From Cyanobacteria bacterium UBA2566 (GTDB lineage Bacteria; Cyanobacteriota; Cyanobacteriia; Cyanobacteriales; Desertifilaceae), in contig DDLS01000050.1 in NCBI GenBank assembly GCA_002340255.1, positions 1 to 9,653 of the forward strand: a DNA stretch of 9,653 nucleotides. The letters are read 5' to 3'. Below, piece after piece: positions 1 to 6,548 of the stretch. The number at the start of each line of letters is the position of its first letter. The stretch's first letter is position 1. The position numbers and the translations under genes were made by a program. The notes beneath the pieces were generated by a model, which saw only the letters and a program-made list of their open reading frames with translations, was not told the DNA's origin and searched no databases.

Positions 1-1592
1 CTCCAACAGGAGAACAGCCTCCCCAAGATGGTAACTTGAATGCCCCTATTAATTCTGCTCTACAAGAGTTTGGGGAGAATGTTGATTTGGGTCGCGAGGA
101 TCCGGGAGGAGATTTGGGGGAACCTGGTTCCGATAGTCCGGGAGGAGATCGCACTCCTGCTCCAGACCCAGATCCGCAAGAGCAATCGCAACCCCAAGCT
201 GGCCCTGAACCCGCAGAAGACCAACCCGGCCCCCGACAACCTGCTGCTCAGGGAGAAGAAGGCCAGGAGGCTGGTCAACCCGGCCAAAATGCTCCTGCTG
301 CTGACCGGGTTGCTCGCTTAGAAGGCTTGAGAGAGGCACGAGCCAATGTGCATACTGAGCTAGATGCTGGCTATTTCAATGATGCGGTATTATCCATTGA
401 TGGATTATTTAGTGATGAATTATCTGTTTATACTGGAGAAGAATATGAAGTTGATGAGAATGTTCAATCTGTCGAAAAATTCCAAGAGCGTCTAGCTGAA
501 ATTGAGAAACTGACTGGCAAAACCACTGTGATTTCTTATGTGATCGCTCGACCCGATCAACTGGATTTAATCTTAGTCACTCCTAGAGGAGATTCAATCT
601 ACACCAGTGTTCCAGAGGCAAAACGAGAAGAGTTGCTCGAAGCGATCCAAAACTTCAGAGGTGAATTGACTAATCCCCGTAAACGCAATAGCACGAGTTA
701 TCTACCCTATGCACAAAAACTCTATCAATGGTTAATTGCGCCCATAGAAGATCAGTTAGAAGAAGTTGGAGCAGATGTTTTAGTCTTCAGTATGGATGTG
801 GGATTGAGATCGCTCCCTGTGGCAGCTCTGCATGATGGCGAACAGTTTCTAGTGGAGAAATATAATTTGGGATTAATTCCTTCGCTATTGCTCACTGATA
901 CCCGATACCAATCCTTAGAAAATGCCGAAGTTCTAGCCTTTGGAGCCTCTCAATTTAGTCAACAAGCGCCTTTACCCGCAGTTCCTATCGAACTGGATAA
1001 GATCACGAAGGATTTATGGAGAGGCAAATCCTTTTTAAATAACGACTTTACTCTCAATAACTTGATGTCTCAACGCCAGTTTGCTCCCTCGGCGATCGTG
1101 CATTTAGCAACCCATGCTGAATTCAAGCCTGGATCTCCTAAAAATTCTTATATTCAACTGTGGAATGAACAACTGACCTTAGATAATTTAAGAACATTAG
1201 GATGGGATAATCCCCAAGTTGAACTGTTGGTCTTAAGTGCCTGTCGTACCGCAGTTGGCGATCCATCCGCAGAGTTAGGATTTGCCGGATTAGCCGTACA
1301 AGCGGGGGTGAAAACGGCTGTAGCGAGTCTTTGGTATGTGTCTGATGAGGGAACATTAGCCCTGATGACCCAATTCTATGATTACTTAAGGAATGCTCAA
1401 CTTAAATCCGATGCTCTCCGAGAAGCACAGCTTGCTATGCTTAGGGGTCAAGTGCGTATTGAAGCAGGACAATTACGGGCTACTCGAGGTGGAAATGTTT
1501 CTCTGCCTCCAGTACTAGCAAATGTGCCAGAGCGACATTTAGCCCATCCCTATTATTGGTCTGGTTTTACGATGATTGGTTCGCCTTGGTAA
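1..1592 (+). CDS. CHAT-domain (caspase-like) protein, 5' end outside the window
   Basis: The reading frame is open from the first complete codon (base 3) to the TAA at 1590-1592, so the gene almost certainly starts left of the window. The TTG at 36 sits inside the same Pro/Gln/Gly-rich composition and has no ribosome site, so it is not a convincing start. Up to about base 310 the protein is a low-complexity linker rich in Pro, Gln, Glu, Asp and Gly. A charged helical stretch follows (about 310-720), then a C-terminal CHAT domain (about 720-1592). The two residues expected of a caspase-like dyad are present: His in HLATHAEF (codons at 1101 and 1113, the second being the likely catalytic one) and Cys in LSACRTA (codon at 1242). 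Near the end, HPYYWSGFTMIG is typical of cyanobacterial CHAT proteins. Many relatives carry an N-terminal secretion, TPR or hemagglutinin-like region; which applies here cannot be seen. The substrate is unknown. Confidence 0.9.
   Translation, partial: PTGEQPPQDGNLNAPINSALQEFGENVDLGREDPGGDLGEPGSDSPGGDRTPAPDPDPQEQSQPQAGPEPAEDQPGPRQPAAQGEEGQEAGQPGQNAPAADRVARLEGLREARANVHTELDAGYFNDAVLSIDGLFSDELSVYTGEEYEVDENVQSVEKFQERLAEIEKLTGKTTVISYVIARPDQLDLILVTPRGDSIYTSVPEAKREELLEAIQNFRGELTNPRKRNSTSYLPYAQKLYQWLIAPIEDQLEEVGADVLVFSMDVGLRSLPVAALHDGEQFLVEKYNLGLIPSLLLTDTRYQSLENAEVLAFGASQFSQQAPLPAVPIELDKITKDLWRGKSFLNNDFTLNNLMSQRQFAPSAIVHLATHAEFKPGSPKNSYIQLWNEQLTLDNLRTLGWDNPQVELLVLSACRTAVGDPSAELGFAGLAVQAGVKTAVASLWYVSDEGTLALMTQFYDYLRNAQLKSDALREAQLAMLRGQVRIEAGQLRATRGGNVSLPPVLANVPERHLAHPYYWSGFTMIGSPW
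101..149 (+). repeat. 13 bp direct repeat inside the CHAT linker
   Basis: The 13-mer TCCGGGAGGAGAT occurs at 101-113 and again at 137-149. The copies are 36 bp apart, a multiple of three, so both encode the same Pro-Gly-Gly-Asp piece of the low-complexity linker. This is a sign of linker growth by in-frame duplication. Confidence 0.6.
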
Positions 1593-1632
1593 TTGGAGTA
1601 TTATATTTGATGGCTGAGGTAATGACACAGAC

Positions 1633-1675
1633 GTATTGACAGTTAGCTTAATCTCGCAAAAAAAGAGGATAGAAT
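1633..1675 (+). promoter_or_regulatory. Weak candidate NtcA-type promoter upstream of the cyanophycinase gene
   Basis: GTA-N8-TAG at 1633-1646 differs by one base from the NtcA half-site pattern GTA-N8-TAC. It is followed after 23 bp by TAGAAT (1670-1675), which fits the TAN3T -10 box and the 20-24 bp spacing known for NtcA-activated promoters. The predicted start near 1682 gives a leader of about 110 bases before the ATG at 1793. Against it are the mismatch in the second half-site and the fact that the -10 box lies inside a hairpin stem. The nitrogen role of the downstream genes makes the site plausible, not proven. Confidence 0.25.
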
Positions 1676-1691
1676 GCCACATTCTATCCTC
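1658..1691 (-). terminator. 12 bp hairpin with flanking A-run (minus-strand terminator shape)
   Basis: The arms at 1665-1676 (GAGGATAGAATG) and 1680-1691 (CATTCTATCCTC) pair perfectly over 12 bp around a three-base loop. Seven A residues lie at 1658-1664, so on the minus strand the hairpin is followed by a U-run, the form of an intrinsic terminator. On the plus strand there is no U-run after it, although both flanking genes are plus-strand. It may end antisense transcription from the cyanophycinase gene, act as a processing or stabilising hairpin at the CHAT mRNA 3' end, or lie at the start of the cyanophycinase leader. A third segment at 1695-1703 partly repeats the left arm and could pair with the right arm instead. 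Confidence 0.5.
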
Positions 1692-1792
1692 AAAGATAGG
1701 AATCTATGTGAGTCATCCATCCCTTTTCCTGTAAAATGGGGTCTCTATTCATATATTTCGAGAAAATGACTGTTAGCTGACTGAGTAAACTG

Positions 1793-2977
1793 ATGTCTGA
1801 AGTCTCTAAATCGGCTGGATCGCTAGTGATTATTGGAGGGGCACTCCGGTATAATAATCACGAAGTGTGGAAGCGAATTGTGGAATTATCCGGAGGAAAA
1901 GGAGCTAAAATTGCAGTTTTTCCGACAGCGAGTCGTAATCCTCAAAAGACCAATTATACAGTTAACGCTTTAAATCAACAGGGTGCAGAGGCGATCGCTA
2001 TTCCGGTAGCGGTAAAAAATCGTGATGTAGATTACCGAGAAGCTGTTTATGATCCCCAACTGTTAGCTCAAGTTCGTGAATGTAATGGGGTCTTTTTCAC
2101 GGGTGGAGATCAGTCCTATATTACCCAAGCTTTGTATGCAGAATCGGGTGGACATACCCCTATGCTCGATGTCATTTGGGAGATTTATCGTCAAGGAGGA
2201 GTGGTTGCGGGAACCAGTGCGGGAGCAGCGATCATGAGTACTACCATGTTTCGCCATCCTCCTGATATTTTAGATGTGATGAAATTTGGGGTTCACTGGG
2301 GAAGAGAAATTAATCGAGGTTTAGGCTTTATTGGCCCGGATTTTTTTGTCGATCAGCATTTTTTAGTCCGAGGACGGTTAGGGCGATCGCTCGTCATTAT
2401 GCAAACTATTGGTTATAAACTAGGATTTGGTATTGATGAAAATACGGCTCTCGTGGTGCAAAATGATGAAGCCGAAGTGATTGGCGATCAAGGAGTGCTA
2501 GTGATGGATTTATCAGAAGCCTATGATAACCCCAAAATTCCCGAATTCAATCTTGATGGTATTCGACTCAGTTATTTAGGAAAAGGCGATCGCTACCACC
2601 TGCAAACCCAAACAATTAGCTTAAGCCAAATCAAGTTAAATGGTGATAAAATTGACCCCAACGATCCCTATTTTCAGCCTTATATGAGCGGCGATCGCTT
2701 CTACCCCGATTTACTAGCCCATAGCGTCCTTGACGATCTCCTTGCTCACCTTATTGATAGTCGACAAGAGGAAGCGATCGCTCTAGTATTTAATCCCTTG
2801 TCCTCAGATCGCAAAGCCCGTCTAGGTTTTAAGTTTACATTTTGGAAAGGACAAGATAGTCTAGGATATTACACGGGCGCACTGGGCGTAACGAGCTACA
2901 CAGTTTTAAACATCTATGCTGCGGTAAAACCCATACAGATGAAACCCGTTTTATATGACGAACTGAAGTCACCTTAG
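1793..2977 (+). CDS. cphB: Cyanophycinase-family serine hydrolase (peptidase S51), long form
   Basis: This is a peptidase S51 protein related to cyanophycinase, which cuts the storage polymer cyanophycin into beta-Asp-Arg dipeptides in the cytoplasm. Visible landmarks are SLVIIGGAL near the N-terminus, FFTGGDQ around residue 100, the nucleophile elbow GTSAGA with Ser142, VDQHF with His189 and GIDENTA with Glu216. Their order and spacing fit the Ser-His-Glu arrangement of cyanophycinases. At 394 residues it is much longer than the roughly 270-residue classic enzyme: about 120 extra C-terminal residues (from about 275) do not resemble a domain I know. There is no signal peptide. The ATG at 1793 has only a weak purine-rich site before it. 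The TAG stop directly abuts the urtC ATG, so co-transcription and translational coupling are likely. The family call is firm; cyanophycin as the exact substrate is less certain because of the extension. Confidence 0.85.
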   Translation: MSEVSKSAGSLVIIGGALRYNNHEVWKRIVELSGGKGAKIAVFPTASRNPQKTNYTVNALNQQGAEAIAIPVAVKNRDVDYREAVYDPQLLAQVRECNGVFFTGGDQSYITQALYAESGGHTPMLDVIWEIYRQGGVVAGTSAGAAIMSTTMFRHPPDILDVMKFGVHWGREINRGLGFIGPDFFVDQHFLVRGRLGRSLVIMQTIGYKLGFGIDENTALVVQNDEAEVIGDQGVLVMDLSEAYDNPKIPEFNLDGIRLSYLGKGDRYHLQTQTISLSQIKLNGDKIDPNDPYFQPYMSGDRFYPDLLAHSVLDDLLAHLIDSRQEEAIALVFNPLSSDRKARLGFKFTFWKGQDSLGYYTGALGVTSYTVLNIYAAVKPIQMKPVLYDELKSP

Positions 2978-4159
2978 ATGTTAAAAAGTCCTTTAGAAGT
3001 TGGTCGAATTGCTCAACAAAAAAAGCGTCGCCAAAACCTGTGGATTGAATTAGGATTAGTCATTGCCATTGCCCTAATCTTAATGATCCTCATGCCGTTG
3101 ATCCTGTCCCCCTTTCGCTTAAACCTATTGGGGCGATTTCTAGCTTTAGCTATTGTTGCTCTTGGTATCGATGTCATTTGGGGCTTTACCGGACTGTTGA
3201 GTTTGGGGCATGGTGTATTTTTTGCCCTGGGAGGTTATGCGATTGCCATGCATATGAAACTACAAATTCCTCCCGACTCCAGTATTCAACTGCCTGAATT
3301 TATGAGCCTCTATGGAGTCACGGAACTTCCCTGGTTTTGGGAACCCTTTGGCCCCTTTCAAATCGCTGCTTTAGCCGTTATCTTGGTTCCAGCATTATTA
3401 GGAGGGTTTTTAGGGTATTTAGTCTTCCGAAATCGCATTCGCGGAGTTTACTTTTCCATCCTCACCCAAGCCTCAACCATTGTATTCTTCAACTTCTTCA
3501 ATGGTCAACAAAAACTGATTAATGGAACCAATGGACTCACCGACTTTAAAACTCTCCTGGGCTTTACCGTCAACGACCCGAAAACTCAAGTGGGATTTTA
3601 TCTAATTACTATCCTGTTTTTAGCCCTCACTTATGCCCTGTGCCGTTGGCTGACGAGCGGTCGCTTTGGCCGCCTCTTAATTGCTATTCGCGATGATGAA
3701 AGTCGAGTGCGTTTTTCCGGTTATAACCCGACCGGTTACAAAGTTCTCGTATTTGCTCTTTCTGCTGGATTAGCTGGATTAGCTGGGGCATTGTTCACCC
3801 TACAAACCGGGATCATTTCTCCCAAAGCGATGGATATTGCTTTCTCAATTGAAATGGTGATCTGGGTTGCTGTGGGAGGAAGAGCGAGTTTAGTCGGTGC
3901 AATTTTAGGGGCGCTTCTGGTTAACTTTGCCCGCAGTAGATTAAGCGAACAATTTCCCGAAATTTGGTTGTTTTTCCAAGGAGCATTATTCTTAATTGTG
4001 GTGATGGTATTGCCCAGTGGGGTTGTGGGATGGTTGAGAACCGATGGCTGGAATTGGATACAAGCAAGTTTGGGCAACAAAACCGTCGTGACTTATCCCA
4101 GTTTAGACCAAGACCCGGAAGTGCAAAGAGAGCGGGAGCAGTTTGAAGAAAAATCATGA
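2978..4159 (+). CDS. urtC: Urea ABC transporter permease UrtC
   Basis: This is an inner-membrane permease of the branched-chain amino acid/urea (LivM-like) class, which forms the urea channel with UrtB. Its 393 residues begin with a short basic cytoplasmic tail (about 1-21). Hydrophobic segments follow at about 22-45, 50-75, 75-92, 128-150, 157-175, 206-223, 255-277, 286-318 and 330-352. The stretch around residues 62-88, with GLLSLGHGVFFALGGYA, is typical of UrtC. The loop at about 229-253 (GRFGRLLIAIRDDESR) is the contact with the ATPases. Its ATG follows the cyanophycinase TAG without a gap, and GAAG at 2965-2968 is the only ribosome-site candidate, so coupling is likely. It overlaps urtD by 4 bp (ATGA). 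The partner urtB, normally just upstream, is absent here. A livM-type amino acid permease is the alternative, but the UrtD and UrtE neighbours argue for urea. Confidence 0.92.
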   Translation: MLKSPLEVGRIAQQKKRRQNLWIELGLVIAIALILMILMPLILSPFRLNLLGRFLALAIVALGIDVIWGFTGLLSLGHGVFFALGGYAIAMHMKLQIPPDSSIQLPEFMSLYGVTELPWFWEPFGPFQIAALAVILVPALLGGFLGYLVFRNRIRGVYFSILTQASTIVFFNFFNGQQKLINGTNGLTDFKTLLGFTVNDPKTQVGFYLITILFLALTYALCRWLTSGRFGRLLIAIRDDESRVRFSGYNPTGYKVLVFALSAGLAGLAGALFTLQTGIISPKAMDIAFSIEMVIWVAVGGRASLVGAILGALLVNFARSRLSEQFPEIWLFFQGALFLIVVMVLPSGVVGWLRTDGWNWIQASLGNKTVVTYPSLDQDPEVQREREQFEEKS

Positions 4160-4929
4160 GCAAGGCTATTCTAGAGATTGAAAATTTAACTGTTGATTTT
4201 GATGGCTTTAGAGCGCTGAATCAACTCAATTTTAGTATGGAACCAGGGGAACTTCGGGTGATTATTGGTCCGAATGGGGCAGGAAAAACTACGTTTCTAG
4301 ATGTGATTACAGGCAAAACTCAACCCACAACCGGACAAGTTCATTTCAAAGGTCTGAATACTCGCCGTTTAGCTGAACATCAAATTGCCCGTTTAGGCAT
4401 TGGTCGCAAGTTTCAAACCCCACGGGTTTATCTGAATCTTACCCCAAGGGAAAACCTGGAACTAAGCTGTAATCCTAATAAGAACGTATTTTCGACGCTC
4501 TTGAGTCGTCCTCCAGAGAGCGATCGCCAGCGCCTGAATCACCTGCTCGAGATTACCGGACTTTCCCTGAAGGGCGATATTCAAGCGGCTCTCTTATCCC
4601 ATGGGGAAAAACAACGCTTAGAAATTGGCATGTTAGTCGCCCAATCTCCCGATCTTTTATTAGTCGATGAACCGGTTGCCGGGTTAACCGATGAAGAAAC
4701 GGAACAAACCGGCGATTTATTGCTAAGTTTAGCTGAAAGTCATTCTATTATTGTCATTGAGCATGACATGGAATTCGTCCGCCAAATTGCCCGTAAAGTC
4801 ACCGTCCTACACCAAGGTTCTGTACTTTGTGAAGGCTCCATTGAAGAGGTGCAAAACGATCCACGGGTGATTGAAGTCTACCTGGGACAATCAGAATCAG
4901 ACGATCCGAAGTCAATAGATTCGCGGTAA
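4156..4929 (+). CDS. urtD: Urea ABC transporter ATP-binding protein UrtD
   Basis: This cytoplasmic ATPase powers urea uptake with UrtE. The 257 residues contain Walker A GPNGAGKTT (38-46), a Q-loop Gln87 in GRKFQTP, the ABC signature LSHGE (147-151), Walker B LLLVDEP (167-173) and the switch His203 in VIEHDME. The signature with His in place of the usual Gly, followed by KQRLEIGML and then DEPVAGLTDEETE, is diagnostic of UrtD rather than LivG. The ATG at 4156 overlaps the urtC stop in ATGA, which implies translational coupling. A 78 bp spacer separates it from urtE. The C-terminal tail after VYLGQ is short and polar. Confidence 0.95.
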   Translation: MSKAILEIENLTVDFDGFRALNQLNFSMEPGELRVIIGPNGAGKTTFLDVITGKTQPTTGQVHFKGLNTRRLAEHQIARLGIGRKFQTPRVYLNLTPRENLELSCNPNKNVFSTLLSRPPESDRQRLNHLLEITGLSLKGDIQAALLSHGEKQRLEIGMLVAQSPDLLLVDEPVAGLTDEETEQTGDLLLSLAESHSIIVIEHDMEFVRQIARKVTVLHQGSVLCEGSIEEVQNDPRVIEVYLGQSESDDPKSIDSR

Positions 4930-4973
4930 AGCAGGACATCACACATCATAGGCGATCAATCTAGACAGTTTCT

Positions 4974-4987
4974 CCATTACCCATTAC
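4974..4987 (+). repeat. Tandem heptamer CCATTAC x2
   Basis: Two exact tandem copies of CCATTAC lie at 4974-4980 and 4981-4987 in the urtD-urtE spacer. Short tandem heptamers of this kind are common between cyanobacterial genes. No function is inferred. The rest of this 78 bp spacer shows no terminator. Confidence 0.5.
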
Positions 4988-5007
4988 CAGCTTGAAGCAC
5001 TATAATC

Positions 5008-5730
5008 ATGAACCAAGACCTATCCTCCCAACCCATTTTAAAGGTATCTGGATTGAATGTTTATTATGGAGAAAGTCATATTCTACGGAATGTGGACTTA
5101 GGAGTGAAACCGGGCCAAATGGTCTGTTTAATTGGTCGTAATGGGGTGGGGAAAACGACCTTGCTCAAGACCATTATGGGGGTTTTAAAACCTCGCAGTG
5201 GCGATATTTATCTAGAAAAGCAAAGTATTGTCGGTCTGTCCCCCGATCGCCGTGCTAAACTTGGTATCGGTTATGTGCCCCAAGGTCGGGAGATTATCCC
5301 CAGAGTCACCGTCAAAGAAAATCTGCTCCTGGGTTTGGAGTCTGGACGTGCAGGGAAAAAGAAGGAGATCCCTCCCTATATTTACGAGCTATTCCCCGTC
5401 CTAGAGAGCATGTTATGGCGCATGGGAGGGGACTTGAGTGGAGGACAACAACAACAACTGGCGATCGCCCGCGCTCTCATGGGTCGTCCGCAACTGCTGG
5501 TTCTTGATGAACCGACTGAAGGCATTCAACCCTCGATTATCCTCGAAATTGAAGCAGCCGTGCGTAAAATCATCGAAACGACAGGAATCTCTGTACTCCT
5601 GGTTGAACAGCATCTACATTTTGTCCGTCAAGCTGACTGGTATTACGCCATGCAAAAAGGGGGGATCGTTGCATCCGGGCCAACTGAAGAACTCAGTCAA
5701 GATGTGATTCAGGAATTTCTAGCCGTTTAG
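5008..5730 (+). CDS. urtE: Urea ABC transporter ATP-binding protein UrtE
   Basis: This is the second urea-transporter ATPase, 240 residues, partner of UrtD. It shows Walker A GRNGVGKTT (43-51), a Q-loop Gln92 in YVPQGREIIPR, the ABC signature LSGGQ (143-147), Walker B LLVLDEP (163-169) and the switch His202 in LLVEQHLHF. The early NVYYGESHIL segment and the PQGREIIPRVTVKENLLLG run are typical of UrtE as opposed to LivF. The ATG at 5008 is the only good start; a weak GAAG lies at 4994-4997. The 78 bp gap from urtD is longer than elsewhere in the block but has no terminator, so readthrough is expected. Its TAG overlaps the last codon of a minus-strand small ORF that converges on it. Confidence 0.95.
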   Translation: MNQDLSSQPILKVSGLNVYYGESHILRNVDLGVKPGQMVCLIGRNGVGKTTLLKTIMGVLKPRSGDIYLEKQSIVGLSPDRRAKLGIGYVPQGREIIPRVTVKENLLLGLESGRAGKKKEIPPYIYELFPVLESMLWRMGGDLSGGQQQQLAIARALMGRPQLLVLDEPTEGIQPSIILEIEAAVRKIIETTGISVLLVEQHLHFVRQADWYYAMQKGGIVASGPTEELSQDVIQEFLAV

Positions 5731-5813
5731 AGGAATGACCAGACCAAAATGGCGATCGTCACGATAAACGCAATATGATTAATCCAATCATCAGAAGTCC
5801 AGTCTTTAAACAT
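5727..5813 (-). CDS. Putative 28-residue single-pass membrane miniprotein
   Basis: On the minus strand an ATG at 5813 opens a 28-codon frame ending in TAA at 5727-5729. The protein starts with a polar, acidic, Trp-containing head (MFKDWTSDDWINH) and continues as one hydrophobic segment (about residues 14-28, starting IAFIVTIAIL), as in many small membrane subunits. AGAAGAG (plus 5819-5825) lies 5 bases before the ATG, a good ribosome site. A perfect TATAAT on the minus strand (plus 5853-5858) gives a predicted leader of about 33 bases. An in-frame stop lies just upstream of the start. It converges on urtE, and the two stop codons overlap by two bases. I do not recognise it as a known photosystem, cytochrome b6f or NDH small subunit. 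The expression signals and tidy hydrophobic layout favour a real gene, but 28 codons can arise by chance. Confidence 0.45.
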   Translation of the reverse strand: MFKDWTSDDWINHIAFIVTIAILVWSFL

Positions 5814-5852
5814 AATCACTCTTCTATTTAAGGTCTAGAGTCTACAGCGTAG

Positions 5853-5858
5853 ATTATA
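5853..5858 (-). promoter_or_regulatory. Consensus -10 box (TATAAT) for the minus-strand small ORF
   Basis: The plus-strand bases ATTATA read TATAAT on the minus strand, a perfect -10 box. It lies 39 bases before the small ORF start. No good -35 hexamer is visible at 16-18 bp, so the promoter would need an activator or be of the -10-dependent type. A 5 bp hairpin (TCTAC-agc-GTAGA, 5841-5853) covers the expected start site. Confidence 0.35.
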
Positions 5859-5893
5859 GCGCTCTGTGGTAAGTTAGGGGGAAGACCCTCTAG

Positions 5894-5907
5894 CAATAGG
5901 CAATAGG
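5894..5907 (+). repeat. Tandem heptamer CAATAGG x2
   Basis: Two exact tandem copies of CAATAGG (5894-5900 and 5901-5907) precede and slightly overlap the palindrome at 5906. They resemble the short tandem heptamers common in cyanobacterial spacers. Confidence 0.5.
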
Positions 5908-5932
5908 GAAAATCTGATTTTCCCCTTTTCTT
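5906..5932 (+). terminator. Terminator-like palindrome after the urt block
   Basis: GGGAAAATC (5906-5914) and GATTTTCCC (5916-5924) are inverted copies around one base, giving a practical 7 bp stem with a 5-base loop. CTTTTCTT follows on the plus strand. It lies 176 bp after the urtE stop and about 16 bp before the CYTH start, so it would end urt readthrough just before the next gene. The stem is AT-rich and the T-tract is interrupted by C, so it is a modest terminator. Confidence 0.45.
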
Positions 5933-5947
5933 AAACTCCTTAATATT

Positions 5948-6427
5948 ATGGCGATTGAAATTGAACGCAAATTTCTAGTAAACGGAGAAAGTTGGCGCGG
6001 ATTAGGCAAAGCCACCCACTATCGCCAAGGCTATATTCGCACTGAAAATCATCAAACCGTTCGCGTGCGGATTGCTGGCGATCGCGGCTACTTAACCCTG
6101 AAATCCTTAGCCTCTGGGTCTTCTGGCATTCATCGCTTAGAATATGAATATCCGATTCCCTTAGAAGATGCCCAGGAAATGCTAGAGTATTTGTGCGATC
6201 GCCCCCAAATCGACAAAATTCGCTACACCCTAAACTGGAGCGGCATGGTTTGGGAAATCGATGAATTCGCTGGAGAAAATCAAGGATTAATCCTGGCAGA
6301 AGTTGAACTCACCGATGCCAATCAAGACATTGAATTACCCGAATGGGTTGGTGAAGAAGTTTCCGAAGATCGCCGCTATTTTAATTCTTATTTAGCAAAT
6401 CATCCCTATAGTCAATGGAAACATTAG
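5948..6427 (+). CDS. CYTH-domain (triphosphate tunnel metalloenzyme) protein
   Basis: This 159-residue single-domain CYTH/TTM protein acts on triphosphates with a divalent metal. The hallmark ExExK motif is at the very N-terminus (EIERK, residues 4-8). Alternating charged residues that line the tunnel follow: R39 and R41 in VRVRIAG, K52 in TLKS, E65 and E67 in RLEYEYP, K90 and R92 in DKIRYT, E103 and D105 in WEIDEF, and E118 and E120 in AEVEL. This compact bacterial form is closest to inorganic tripolyphosphatases and CyaB-like class IV cyclases. The choice between these cannot be made from sequence, but tripolyphosphatase is the more common activity for short bacterial forms. The start at 5948 is fixed by the motif at residue 4. 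No ribosome site is visible upstream, where the sequence is pyrimidine-rich. It stands alone and converges on the aldo/keto reductase gene. Confidence 0.9.
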   Translation: MAIEIERKFLVNGESWRGLGKATHYRQGYIRTENHQTVRVRIAGDRGYLTLKSLASGSSGIHRLEYEYPIPLEDAQEMLEYLCDRPQIDKIRYTLNWSGMVWEIDEFAGENQGLILAEVELTDANQDIELPEWVGEEVSEDRRYFNSYLANHPYSQWKH

Positions 6428-6548
6428 AAACATTAAAGACTAGCCTAATATTCCGAGTTTTACCCGACTCCATCAATCAATAGTAAGGAAGTGGAAGAGC
6501 CTGAATCTCGCTTAGATGTCAAGGGGGGACGATCGCCCACAGATTGCA

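Noticed and set aside
1643..1720. 25-residue minus-strand frame with a purine-rich site before its ATG
   Set aside because: Most of it is made of the 12 bp hairpin and the A-run read backwards. The composition is unlike a small protein, and the terminator shape on the same strand would cut it off.
5001..5006. Perfect TATAAT directly before the urtE ATG
   Set aside because: A -10 box here would place the RNA start at about 5013, after the ATG at 5008. There is no good -35 and no later Met near the N-terminus, so it cannot make a urtE mRNA with this start. Probably chance.
6418..6435. Tandem 9-mer GAAACATTA x2 across the CYTH stop codon
   Set aside because: Only two AT-rich copies with no further extension. 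It looks like a simple local duplication without visible function.
6428..6548. Possible terminator in the CYTH/reductase convergent gap
   Set aside because: Only a 4 bp stem (GAGT...ACTC) and a short palindrome around CGATCG are visible, with no T-run on either strand.
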